A program made the translations under genes and the position numbers. From Cuniculiplasma sp052315415 (lineage in GTDB: Archaea; Thermoplasmatota; Thermoplasmata; Thermoplasmatales; Thermoplasmataceae): a stretch of 34,974 nucleotides of DNA. Location: the NCBI GenBank assembly GCA_052315415.1, contig JBLSDH010000015.1, positions 1-34,974 of the forward strand, read 5' to 3'. Shown here piece by piece: positions 7,321-14,623 of the stretch. How positions within the stretch are numbered: the stretch's first letter is position 1; every line of letters starts with the position of its first letter. Below the pieces are notes generated by a model that worked only from the letters and a program-made list of their open reading frames with translations, was not told where the DNA came from and did not search any database.

Positions 7321-8319
7321 TCATTCCATATAGACTATTCTGGAACCAAAATTTTCGATGTGAATCTCATAGATTTTAAGCTGATTTAAACTTTTTATCA
7401 CCTTTGTTCTATTTTCAGGTGGCGAAAGGAAAAGTAAAAATCCTCCTCCCCCGGCCCCAATCAATTTTCCTCCGTATGCACCAGCATTAATGGCATCACT
7501 GTACCATCTATCGATATCTTCCATGGTTATTCCTGAACCAAGTTCTCTTTTTAATTTCCAGTTTTCATCCATAAGTTTTCCAAGATTTTCAAAATCCATC
7601 CTTAATATGGATTGAGCAGACTCAAATGCTATATCTCTCATCCTTTCATAATTTGACTTTTTATTCTCAACATTTTTTTTCTGTTCATTATGGATAATGG
7701 ATGATTTTCTTTCGATACCTGTGTAGAAAAGCATTAGCATGTGATTCAAAGCATTAATTCCCTCTTCATCCATTTTTATTCTATTTATTTTCACCTCTTC
7801 ATTTGATTCAAATATTAGATGTTGTATTCCACCATAAGCAGCTAAGTACTGATCCTGTTTCCCTTCTGGCTCTTTTAGTATTTCTCTCTCAATTTTAACA
7901 GCCTCTTGTGCCAGCTGTCCTGGTGAAACAGTTTCTCCAATCCATGTATGAAGGGCATTTAATAAACCCACCAGGAACGAACTGCTGGACCCTAAGCCAG
8001 TCCCTTCAGAAGGTACTTCAGTTATACTTACAATCTGTAAACCTTTCTTTATGTCAAGTAACCGTAGTGCCTCCCTGACTGTGGGATGTTTGATATCATC
8101 TATGTTCTTTATTGCATTCTCAGTTTTAGAATAACTTACCCTTATCTCATCGGTTCTGAAATTACTTGCAACCGTAACATATATGTACTTGTTTATGGAA
8201 GCTGAAACAACTGATCCAGGCCCGTAATTTCTATAAAAGTCAGGAATATCTGTTCCACCACCTGTGAATGTAATTCTCAAAGGTGTTTTTGTAGTCACAA
8301 TTCTGATATTTCTATTCAT
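7321..8319 (-). CDS. hddA: D-glycero-alpha-D-manno-heptose 7-phosphate kinase (GHMP kinase)
   Basis: This 332-residue GHMP-superfamily kinase opens with TPLRITFTGGGTDIPDFY, typical of HddA and fucokinase-like sugar kinases. It carries the ATP-binding loop EGTGLGSSSSFLVGLLNAL and the C-terminal AYGGKLIGAGGGGFLLF motif. HddA phosphorylates heptose 7-phosphate at C1 to the 1,7-bisphosphate in the GDP-heptose route. Its start overlaps the end of gmhA by 4 bases (ATGA), so the two are translationally coupled. Together with gmhA and the divergent gmhB the assignment as a heptose kinase is much firmer than for an isolated GHMP kinase. The product is cytoplasmic; the end use is probably surface glycans. 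Confidence 0.88.
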   Translation of the reverse strand: MNRNIRIVTTKTPLRITFTGGGTDIPDFYRNYGPGSVVSASINKYIYVTVASNFRTDEIRVSYSKTENAIKNIDDIKHPTVREALRLLDIKKGLQIVSITEVPSEGTGLGSSSSFLVGLLNALHTWIGETVSPGQLAQEAVKIEREILKEPEGKQDQYLAAYGGIQHLIFESNEEVKINRIKMDEEGINALNHMLMLFYTGIERKSSIIHNEQKKNVENKKSNYERMRDIAFESAQSILRMDFENLGKLMDENWKLKRELGSGITMEDIDRWYSDAINAGAYGGKLIGAGGGGFLLFLSPPENRTKVIKSLNQLKIYEIHIENFGSRIVYME

Positions 8320-8900
8320 TGGATTTCACCATTTTCTTTAATTTTATCCTCAACTATTTTTGAAAAGATATGCCCTGCAGCTATTGTGCACTCCTGAATT
8401 ATTGATGTTCTTTTACTTTCTATTTTAAGAATGTTTTTATTATTAATTAAAGTGGATAATTTTCCACCATCCTTACCTGTTATGGCAAATACATTGCATC
8501 CTTTTTTAATTGCAGCTTCAACCCCTCTTACAACATTAGTTGAATTTCCACTTGTGCTCAGTGCAATTATCATGTCACCCACATCTGCAAATGCCAGGAT
8601 CTGTCTGCTGAAAACTTCATCATATGAGTAATCATTCCCGATAGCGGTTACTGATGAAGAATTTCCATGTAATATCATTGCAGGAAGAGGTTTCCTTTCC
8701 ATTTCAAACCTGCCTACAAACTCAGCTGCGATGTGCTGTGCATCTGCAGCACTTCCTCCGTTTCCAAAAATTATTAATTTTTTTCCATTCTTAAATGTTT
8801 TATATATGCTCTCATCAATATAACTTATAGTTTTTATGTCCATATTAAGTCTGACCTTCGATCCCTCTTCAAGATAAGAGCTGATTTCTTCATCATTCAT
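8316..8900 (-). CDS. gmhA: Sedoheptulose 7-phosphate isomerase (SIS domain)
   Basis: A 194-residue single SIS-domain protein of normal GmhA length. It shows the phosphosugar-binding GNGGSAADAQHIAAEFVGRF motif (Gly46 to Phe65, with His56 and Glu60 at positions conserved in GmhA), ALSTSGNSTNVV, and the C-terminal helix ECTIAAGHIFSKIVED that supplies the other active-site His. GmhA converts sedoheptulose 7-phosphate into D-glycero-D-manno-heptose 7-phosphate, the first step of the pathway. It is the first gene of the gmhA-hddA operon and is transcribed away from gmhB across a 90-base intergenic space. Confidence 0.9.
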   Translation of the reverse strand: MNDEEISSYLEEGSKVRLNMDIKTISYIDESIYKTFKNGKKLIIFGNGGSAADAQHIAAEFVGRFEMERKPLPAMILHGNSSSVTAIGNDYSYDEVFSRQILAFADVGDMIIALSTSGNSTNVVRGVEAAIKKGCNVFAITGKDGGKLSTLINNKNILKIESKRTSIIQECTIAAGHIFSKIVEDKIKENGEIQ

Positions 8901-8918
8901 AGAGGGGATTAAAGATTA

Positions 8919-8936
8919 GAAAATATTAATATTTTC
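8919..8936. promoter_or_regulatory. 18-base perfect palindrome between gmhA and gmhB
   Basis: GAAAATATTAATATTTTC is its own reverse complement and lies 19-36 bases before the gmhA start, overlapping where its TATA box should be. It could be the promoter itself or the binding site of a dimeric regulator controlling the divergent heptose genes. A/T-rich palindromes arise by chance in this genome, so this remains tentative. Confidence 0.35.
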
Positions 8937-8990
8937 CATATACAAATAGTAATAATAACAAAAAAAGGAAATAAAAAATTGACATAACAA

Positions 8991-9440
8991 ATGGTGAAAA
9001 AGAAGGCCCTTTTCATTGATAGGGACGGAACAATAATTCATGACTGTCCATATTGTCACGACGTTTCTCAGATAAAACTCTACGATGATACAGTACAGAT
9101 GATGAAGGAATACATGGAAAAAGATTATCTCATAATTATAATTACAAATCAATCTGGCATTGGAAGAGGGTATTTTTCAATGAGGGATTATGAAAATTTC
9201 CATAACGCTTTGATTCAAAAACTGAAAGAAAGAGGTGTGAAAGTGGATGCAACATACTTTTGCCCTCACACCCCTGATGATAAATGCTCATGCAGAAAAC
9301 CAGAAACCGGTTTAATAAAAAAAGCAATGAAGGATTTTGAAATTGACATTGAAAGTTCAATAGTTATCGGGGACAGGGATGATATAGATGGTGAACTGGC
9401 ACGCAGAATGGAAATAGATTATGTTATAATCAATAGATAA
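8991..9440 (+). CDS. gmhB: D-glycero-D-manno-heptose 1,7-bisphosphate 7-phosphatase (HAD family)
   Basis: This 149-residue HAD phosphatase begins with the nucleophile motif FIDRDGTIIHD (DxDGT type). It continues with IIITNQSGIGRGYFS (motif II), the zinc-binding loop CPHTPDDKCSC, RKPETGLIKKA with the motif III Lys, and IVIGDRDDIDGELAR (motif IV). The CPH...CxC zinc loop and IGRG segment are characteristic of GmhB and histidinol-phosphatases; the neighbours gmhA and hddA favour the heptose role. It removes the C7 phosphate of heptose 1,7-bisphosphate. It is slightly shorter than bacterial GmhB (about 180). The nucleotidyltransferase that would finish the pathway is not in the window. Confidence 0.85.
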   Translation: MVKKKALFIDRDGTIIHDCPYCHDVSQIKLYDDTVQMMKEYMEKDYLIIIITNQSGIGRGYFSMRDYENFHNALIQKLKERGVKVDATYFCPHTPDDKCSCRKPETGLIKKAMKDFEIDIESSIVIGDRDDIDGELARRMEIDYVIINR

Positions 9441-9499
9441 CTAAAAATCCATATTTTAAAAATTAGAAATGGCAAGTCTAACTTTAACAAAAACTAAAA

Positions 9500-9573
9500 C
9501 GCCGCCGGTCGGGCTCGAACCGACGACCGCTCGCTTAACAGGCGAGTGCTCTACCAAACTGAGCTACAGCGGC
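9500..9573 (-). tRNA. tRNA-Asn (GTT)
   Basis: Minus-strand cloverleaf with a 7-bp acceptor (GCCGCTG paired with CGGCGGC, one G-U), D arm starting TAGCTCAG, anticodon stem CTCGC/GCGAG around loop CTGTTAA (anticodon GTT), and T arm GTCGG-TTCGAGC-CCGAC. The discriminator is G, no CCA is encoded and no intron is seen. It lies between gmhB and the gene for aTrm56. Confidence 0.95.
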
Positions 9574-9652
9574 TTTCAAAAGGTTAATGTATTCTAACAA
9601 TTAAATTTTTTGAAATGTAAGTCAATTCTCCTTAATTACAAATCAATATCTT

Positions 9653-10183
9653 TCATTTAACATTTATATTATGACGAACTATCACATTCTTTCCCTTTTC
9701 TGATGGGATTATTTTTCTTTTTCCTTCAAAGTTAATATTCAGTTCCTTACCTTCATAATACCTGTCCAGGAATATTGTAAGGGCAGACAGTTCACTTATG
9801 GGTTGTGATGTGACAGATATATTGAAATCTGCTTTCTGGTATATGTCAGGCGGAACCTTTTCTGCACCAACGAACACTACAATCTTTTCATTTTTAATCT
9901 TGATCTCCTCAATCTTATCCATTATTGGAATCCCATACATTGTCAAATGAACAAGTAAGGGTTTACCTAATGCTGACATATATTCATTTAACTTTACACC
10001 TGTCTTAATAATGAAATTACCACCGAATTCTTTATTGACCCTGTTTATTGTAGATTCCAATTCAGGATCATACGTGTCAACTGCCATGCCTTCAACGCCG
10101 AAAGCCCTTGACGTCAGTGCTATGTGTGTAGTTATTCTCTTGTCTCTTAATGGTCTGTGGCCATACCTGTATATGTTAACCAT
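9653..10183 (-). CDS. trm56: tRNA (cytidine(56)-2'-O)-methyltransferase, aTrm56
   Basis: A 176-residue archaeal SPOUT methyltransferase. The start RYGHRPLRDKRITTHIALTS is the family signature, and the AdoMet-binding knot region is visible as KPLLVHLTMYGIPIMDK, IVVFVGAEKVPPDIYQKADF and NISVTSQPISELSALTIFLD. aTrm56 2'-O-methylates C56 in the T-loop of archaeal tRNAs, stabilising the elbow; every tRNA gene in this window has that C. Its start is one base after the stop of the upstream HTH gene, so the two form an operon. Length is typical for the family. Confidence 0.93.
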   Translation of the reverse strand: MVNIYRYGHRPLRDKRITTHIALTSRAFGVEGMAVDTYDPELESTINRVNKEFGGNFIIKTGVKLNEYMSALGKPLLVHLTMYGIPIMDKIEEIKIKNEKIVVFVGAEKVPPDIYQKADFNISVTSQPISELSALTIFLDRYYEGKELNINFEGKRKIIPSEKGKNVIVRHNINVK

Positions 10184-10184
10184 G

Positions 10185-10688
10185 TTACTCCATTATTACC
10201 TTTTCAATTTTGAAACCTTTAATTTGCAAAATTGAAGATCTTTTTATTATACCCTTTATCAATGTTTGAGAAATATTAAGAGCCTCTGAAACTTCACCAA
10301 TGAATATTGAATCGTTATCCTTCATCATTTCAATAATCTTTTCTTCATATTTTCCTATTTCCTCGTCTGATATGACTGTTGCATAAATTATGTCTGAAAG
10401 TTCGTTCATTGAACCCATTAAATTGATTTGTACATTATTGTAAAAATTGTGATAAGCTTTTTCAGGTCCGTTTTCACCTGTAAGCCACTGAGTTTCCAGC
10501 ATTTTAATCTTATCCAGGTAGAGAAGTGCCTTTTTACCCTCATTTCCATATTTTTCAGTAATTTTTGTGAGCGTTATCCATGAATTCGAGAGGTCAATCA
10601 ACAATTTTCTTTTTACCTCTGTGTCTGAGGCATGAAAAATGGAAACAAGATCTCCCGGGTCATTAATCACTTTGATTCTTCCTGGCAT
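10185..10688 (-). CDS. ArsR-like winged-helix regulator of the archaeal COG1777 type
   Basis: This 167-residue protein opens RIKVINDPGDLVSIFHASD and continues with a winged-helix region (WITLTKITEKYGNEGKKAL) and then KAYHNFYNNVQINLMGSMNE. The pattern is that of the archaeal COG1777 predicted transcriptional regulators, and a second helix-turn-helix-like segment occupies the C-terminal 45 residues (IFIGEVSEALNISQTLIKGI). It lies directly upstream of trm56 with one base between them, and has a TATA element (about 10706-10714) some 22 bases before its ATG, fitting a leaderless operon mRNA. Its target genes are unknown. Confidence 0.75.
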   Translation of the reverse strand: MPGRIKVINDPGDLVSIFHASDTEVKRKLLIDLSNSWITLTKITEKYGNEGKKALLYLDKIKMLETQWLTGENGPEKAYHNFYNNVQINLMGSMNELSDIIYATVISDEEIGKYEEKIIEMMKDNDSIFIGEVSEALNISQTLIKGIIKRSSILQIKGFKIEKVIME

Positions 10689-10766
10689 GGATCCATAATT
10701 ACATCTTTATATTTTTTAATTTTCCATTTTTTCTTAATATTTTCTATAAATTAAAAAAATTTTAAA

Positions 10767-12557
10767 TTATCTTGGAAATTGAGCTCTCTCAGGCTCATTA
10801 TCTCTGACAGCTTTTCTATTTTTAACAATTCTAGTGTCATCAATTTCCCTCTGCAATCCACTACCCTCATGGAAATACCTTTTTCCTCTGAATAGTGAGA
10901 GTATTGCAGCAATTGCTGACAGAGTAGCTCCAATATAGAATGAATCCCTAAGTGCTGACATCACTGCTGGAGCAAGTGCGGTTGGAAACCACACTTTTCC
11001 CTCCATGGTGGTGATTGCAGATGCTGAAAGCTTTGATGTCAATGCAGTTGGCAAGGATGCTAAAATTGTTCCCATAGGATTATATCCAAGAAATGCTGAA
11101 AAAATTGCTGCAGTTGGTGGTATTTTATCAAGAACAGGAGCAATGATAGAAGCACCTATTGTTGCGAGGGCTGAATTAAAATATCCTGGAAGATTATTTG
11201 AAAGTGCCACTATCACTATTGTAAAAAATATTCCCATTGAGGCTGTCTGGGCTACATTTCTTACAGTTGCTACCATTCCTGATGCAATACCTCTGTTTTC
11301 TGCTGATACTGAGTTCATTATTGCAGCAGTATTTGGAGCTGCAAACATTCCAGAACCAAAACCAAACAGATAGATAATAACAGCAAACTCAGGATAATAG
11401 AAGTTATAGGGAAGGAATGATAGCAATATGAATGCAACCGCAACAATTGCCATGCCTATTGTGGCAATTCCTCTTGCACCAAATTTATCAGAAAGCGCTC
11501 CACCAATTGGACCCATGGTTAAAAATCCAAGGGTAAGTGGAATCATATAAATTCCTGCGTAAAAAGGTGTGAGTGAGTATGGAACACCATGCAGTGGAAG
11601 CCATACACCCTGGAGGAGTATTATAAGCATAAACATAACTCCACCTCTTCCAAGAGATCCCAACAGGGAGGCAAAGTTTCCAAATGAAAATGATCTAACC
11701 TTGAAAAGTGACATTTTAAACATTGGCTGCTTCACCCTCAATTCAATGAATGGGAATGCTATAATTAGAATCGTTCCTATAATTAATCCGGAGATGACAT
11801 ATGGATCTGACCATCCCATCACTGAAGAACCGTATGGAAGAAGACCATAGGTTAGAGCAATTAAAAATATGGTTATTCCAACACCAAAGACTACATTGCC
11901 TGCATAATCAATTTTCTGGGACTTATCCCTAATGGAATTATCCTTTAGTTTAAGCAATGACCAGATGGATCCAAGCACTCCAACTGGGACGCTAACCAAA
12001 AATACCAGTCTCCACCCATATAATGTCAGGCCATCTATGACAACAGTCTGGTTAGCAAGAATTCCTCCAAGTATCAAACCTATGAATGAACCACCCAAGG
12101 CAGCAATCTGATTCAGACCTAGAGCCTTTCCCCTTTCGTTCTGAGGAAACGCATCAGTTAGTATTGCGGTGGAGTTTGCAAAAAGAAAAGCTGCTCCAAA
12201 TCCCTGTATTAGCCTGAACCCTATAAGCTCGTCTGCCCCAATATCACCTTTATTTGGGGTGAGGAATAACATAATTGATCCAATTGTAAAAATTACAAAA
12301 CCAAGATTGAACAATCTTGTTCTTCCATATATGTCAGAAAGTCTTCCAAGTGTCAAGAGAATGACTGCTGTTATTATATTATATCCCAGTATGAGCCATA
12401 TAAGATACAAGAAAGATCCGGCCTGAAAAGGATTGATGTCAATACCATTTTTCCCTAATATTGCAGGAAGTGAGATAAGAATAATCGTACCATTAATAGA
12501 GGCCATTAGTACCCCTAATGTTGTATTTGAAAGTGCTACCCATTTGTACTTAACCAT
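10767..12557 (-). CDS. MFS multidrug exporter, DHA2 (EmrB/QacA-like) 14-helix family
   Basis: A membrane protein of 596 residues with about 14 hydrophobic helices. The N-terminal half has MASINGTIILISLPAI, the loop 2-3 motif LGRLSDIYGRTRLFNLG and the drug-proton antiporter motif C-like stretch ALGGSFIGLILGGIL. A second GGALSDKFGARG loop begins the other half. These are hallmarks of DHA2 drug:H+ antiporters. The ATG at 12557 is preferred to the TTG at 12566 because a TATA box (12581-12590) is centred 29 bases before it. The C-terminal 35 residues are basic and cytoplasmic. It is followed upstream by a drug-exporter-like ABC pair. Substrate unknown; toxic-compound efflux in an acid habitat is the likely role. 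Confidence 0.88.
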   Translation of the reverse strand: MVKYKWVALSNTTLGVLMASINGTIILISLPAILGKNGIDINPFQAGSFLYLIWLILGYNIITAVILLTLGRLSDIYGRTRLFNLGFVIFTIGSIMLFLTPNKGDIGADELIGFRLIQGFGAAFLFANSTAILTDAFPQNERGKALGLNQIAALGGSFIGLILGGILANQTVVIDGLTLYGWRLVFLVSVPVGVLGSIWSLLKLKDNSIRDKSQKIDYAGNVVFGVGITIFLIALTYGLLPYGSSVMGWSDPYVISGLIIGTILIIAFPFIELRVKQPMFKMSLFKVRSFSFGNFASLLGSLGRGGVMFMLIILLQGVWLPLHGVPYSLTPFYAGIYMIPLTLGFLTMGPIGGALSDKFGARGIATIGMAIVAVAFILLSFLPYNFYYPEFAVIIYLFGFGSGMFAAPNTAAIMNSVSAENRGIASGMVATVRNVAQTASMGIFFTIVIVALSNNLPGYFNSALATIGASIIAPVLDKIPPTAAIFSAFLGYNPMGTILASLPTALTSKLSASAITTMEGKVWFPTALAPAVMSALRDSFYIGATLSAIAAILSLFRGKRYFHEGSGLQREIDDTRIVKNRKAVRDNEPERAQFPR

Positions 12558-12580
12558 GTTTATCAATTAGTTAATAATTT

Positions 12581-12590
12581 AACTTATAAA
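12581..12590 (-). promoter_or_regulatory. TATA box of the DHA2 exporter
   Basis: On the minus strand the sequence reads TTTATAAGTT, preceded by A-rich DNA. Its centre is about 29 bases from ATG 12557, matching leaderless spacing and favouring that start. Confidence 0.5.
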
Positions 12591-12618
12591 TCTTTTTTTA
12601 AAAAATAATTTTTTTAAT

Positions 12619-13443
12619 TTAATCCCTTATTTCCTTTTCAGACAACACAATTGTTAGGATTATGAAGAATATTGAAAGAAGAAATAGGTAAAGCATGTTC
12701 AATCCCACTGTGTGAAGCTGTGAAGATGAAAGTGATCCGTAAAGAATGACATCTCTTATTGAAATTGTTGACCAGGAAACTGGATTGTAATAAGCAACCT
12801 TTGCAAGCCAGCCGCTCATAAGAGTTGCCGGGAATAGAGCAAAACTTGCGAATATAAGTGGCAGGTTTATCAGGTTTATAATTCCAAATATTGTTTCCTG
12901 TCTTTTCAGTCTTATTGCAATTATGCTAAAAAGGGAAGAAAATGAAAATGCAATCATTATGAGCGCAGCAATGACTATTAGTGCATCAAATAGTGTGAAG
13001 CCATTTACAAATTGCAATCCGTTTGGAATTATAAGTGCAGCCAAAATAAGGATGAACGCCTGAACGAGAATTCTAACCGTTGTTGACAATATTTTGCTGA
13101 AAATTATTGAGCTTCTTTTTATGGGTGATGCAAGGAGTCTTGACATCACACCCAGTCTTCTGTCAAATATTATACTTGTTCCTGAAAAAAGTGCTGTGAA
13201 TAAGGAGGTTGTAGTAAGTATTCCACCCAGTATAAATGTGATATAATTTTTTGCAGGACCAAAGAATGCAAAGCTTGCAGCTCCTGAATTAGATGGTATC
13301 AGTGAAAAAAGTTTTCCTATATCAAAGGCGCTTCCAAAAAGTGCTATCCAGAAAATTGGCTGTATAAGACCTGTGATAAGAAATACAGGATTTCTGTACC
13401 ATTTCTTAAGTTCTCTGACCGTAAGAGGGCCCAGACCACTCAT
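12619..13443 (-). CDS. ABC-2 type exporter, membrane permease subunit
   Basis: A 274-residue protein beginning LTVRELKKWYRNPVFLITGL, the usual amphipathic start of ABC-2 permeases such as DrrB. It has six predicted membrane helices, with RLGVMSRLLASPIKRSSII after the second, a coupling-loop signature of the family, and PVSWSTISIRDVILYG near the last long loop. It starts within the last codons of the ATPase gene (ATGA, 4-base overlap), so the two subunits are co-translated. The pair would export drugs, lipids or glycans; the substrate cannot be read from sequence. Confidence 0.9.
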   Translation of the reverse strand: MSGLGPLTVRELKKWYRNPVFLITGLIQPIFWIALFGSAFDIGKLFSLIPSNSGAASFAFFGPAKNYITFILGGILTTTSLFTALFSGTSIIFDRRLGVMSRLLASPIKRSSIIFSKILSTTVRILVQAFILILAALIIPNGLQFVNGFTLFDALIVIAALIMIAFSFSSLFSIIAIRLKRQETIFGIINLINLPLIFASFALFPATLMSGWLAKVAYYNPVSWSTISIRDVILYGSLSSSQLHTVGLNMLYLFLLSIFFIILTIVLSEKEIRD

Positions 13444-14438
13444 CTTCTCAACCTCCTCATATTAATCATCATTTTTCTTGCATCTCCACCTTCTTCATCT
13501 CTCAATTCTTTTCCAGTGTATTCAAGAAATACCTGATCAAGGGATGGTTTTGTCACTGTAAATTTACCAACTTTAAGATTGTTTTTTACAATAAAGTCCA
13601 TGATACCTGGAAGCTCAGTCTCAGAACTTTCGACCTTAATTCTCACAGTGTTTTCATTCATAAGTTTACCATCAATTTTATTTTCATAGTTTAAAAACTT
13701 CATTGCATCATCTTTGGACTTAAATTCTGCCTGAATTATATCACCTTTAAGATTATCCTTTAATTCCTGAGAAGTTCCAGTTACAATGATCTTGCCGTGA
13801 TCAATTATAGATATCCTGTCTGAAAGGGCGTCCACCTCTTCCAGATAATGACTGGTTAACAAAATCGTTACATTGAATTCTTTTCTTATTTTATCTATGT
13901 ATTCCCACATTTTTGATCTTGTCTGAACATCCAGTCCAAGTGTCGGTTCATCCAGAAATATTGTTTCAGGATCATGTATGAGACCCATTGCAAGTTCAAG
14001 CCTTTTTCTCATTCCACCTGAATAAGAACCTACATTTTTCTCACCAAATTCCTCAAGATCAACCATCTCAAGAAGTTCTTTTGATTTTCTGTAAGCCTCT
14101 TCTTTTTGCATCCCGTAGAATCTACCAACCATTACAAGGTTCTCTATACCTTTAAGGTCTTCATCGGCAGTCAAGTCCTGAGGCACAACACCAATACTCT
14201 GCCTTACCTTTATCGATTCTTTTATTATATCATAGCCATTTACTGTTGCCTCTCCTGAAGTTGGTTTAATTGATGTGGAGAGCATTTTTATTGTAGTAGA
14301 TTTTCCAGCTCCATTGGGGCCTAAAAATCCGAATATTTCACCTTTTTTTATTTCAAGATCTATGCCTTTAACTGCCTCTATAGACCCGTTGTAGACTTTT
14401 CTAAGGCCTTTAGTTATTACTGAAAATTCATTGCTCAT
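13440..14438 (-). CDS. ABC-2 type exporter, ATP-binding subunit (DrrA-like)
   Basis: A 332-residue ABC ATPase with Walker A GPNGAGKSTTIKML, Q-loop VVPQDLTADEDL, signature YSGGMRKRLELAMGL, Walker B ETIFLDEPTLGLD and the H-loop LLTSHYLEE in order. After about residue 215 comes the roughly 100-residue C-terminal domain found in DrrA/CcmA-type exporters, ending in the family's SLDQVFLEYTGKELRDE motif. It is the first gene of a two-gene operon with the permease. A TATA-like AGTATATTAATTAA lies about 20-30 bases before its ATG. The divergent neighbour is the TPP riboswitch. Confidence 0.93.
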   Translation of the reverse strand: MSNEFSVITKGLRKVYNGSIEAVKGIDLEIKKGEIFGFLGPNGAGKSTTIKMLSTSIKPTSGEATVNGYDIIKESIKVRQSIGVVPQDLTADEDLKGIENLVMVGRFYGMQKEEAYRKSKELLEMVDLEEFGEKNVGSYSGGMRKRLELAMGLIHDPETIFLDEPTLGLDVQTRSKMWEYIDKIRKEFNVTILLTSHYLEEVDALSDRISIIDHGKIIVTGTSQELKDNLKGDIIQAEFKSKDDAMKFLNYENKIDGKLMNENTVRIKVESSETELPGIMDFIVKNNLKVGKFTVTKPSLDQVFLEYTGKELRDEEGGDARKMMINMRRLRR

Positions 14439-14534
14439 AAGGTAATAATTAATTAATATACTTAAACTTTAATGATAAAATATTTAATCAACTGAATGAA
14501 TGTATAATCATATTAATATATTTGATTATAATCC

Positions 14535-14620
14535 AAGAGCAAGGGGAGCTCAAAGGCTGAGAGGACCTGTGTGGGTCGACCCTTAGAACCTGATCCGGGT
14601 AATGCCGGCGGAGGGATGAA
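14535..14620 (+). promoter_or_regulatory. TPP riboswitch (THI element)
   Basis: The conserved thiamine pyrophosphate aptamer is present: GGGGAGC, GGCTGAGAGGACC, a small P3a-like hairpin (GACC/GGTC), GACCCTTAGAACCTGATC, then CCGG-GTAATG-CCGGCGGAGGGATGA. The two sensor arms are complete: pyrimidine-sensing CTGAGA, and the pyrophosphate-side ACCTGAT and GGGTAATGCCGG. A TATA-like stretch (14512-14520) places transcription start close to the 5' edge. The following GTG start is 10 bases after the GGAGG inside the aptamer's 3' end, so TPP binding could hide the ribosome site. Archaeal TPP riboswitches are established in Thermoplasmatales upstream of thiamine transporters. Confidence 0.93.
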
Positions 14621-14623
14621 AAA

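Noticed and set aside
11005..12426. Several plus-strand frames of 85-122 codons inside the DHA2 exporter
   Set aside because: They are the antisense of a clear 14-helix transporter; their composition is what reverse-complemented hydrophobic codons give.
10767..14438. The DHA2 exporter and the ABC pair as one drug-resistance operon
   Set aside because: The exporter has its own TATA box between the genes and a 62-base gap, so separate transcription is more likely.
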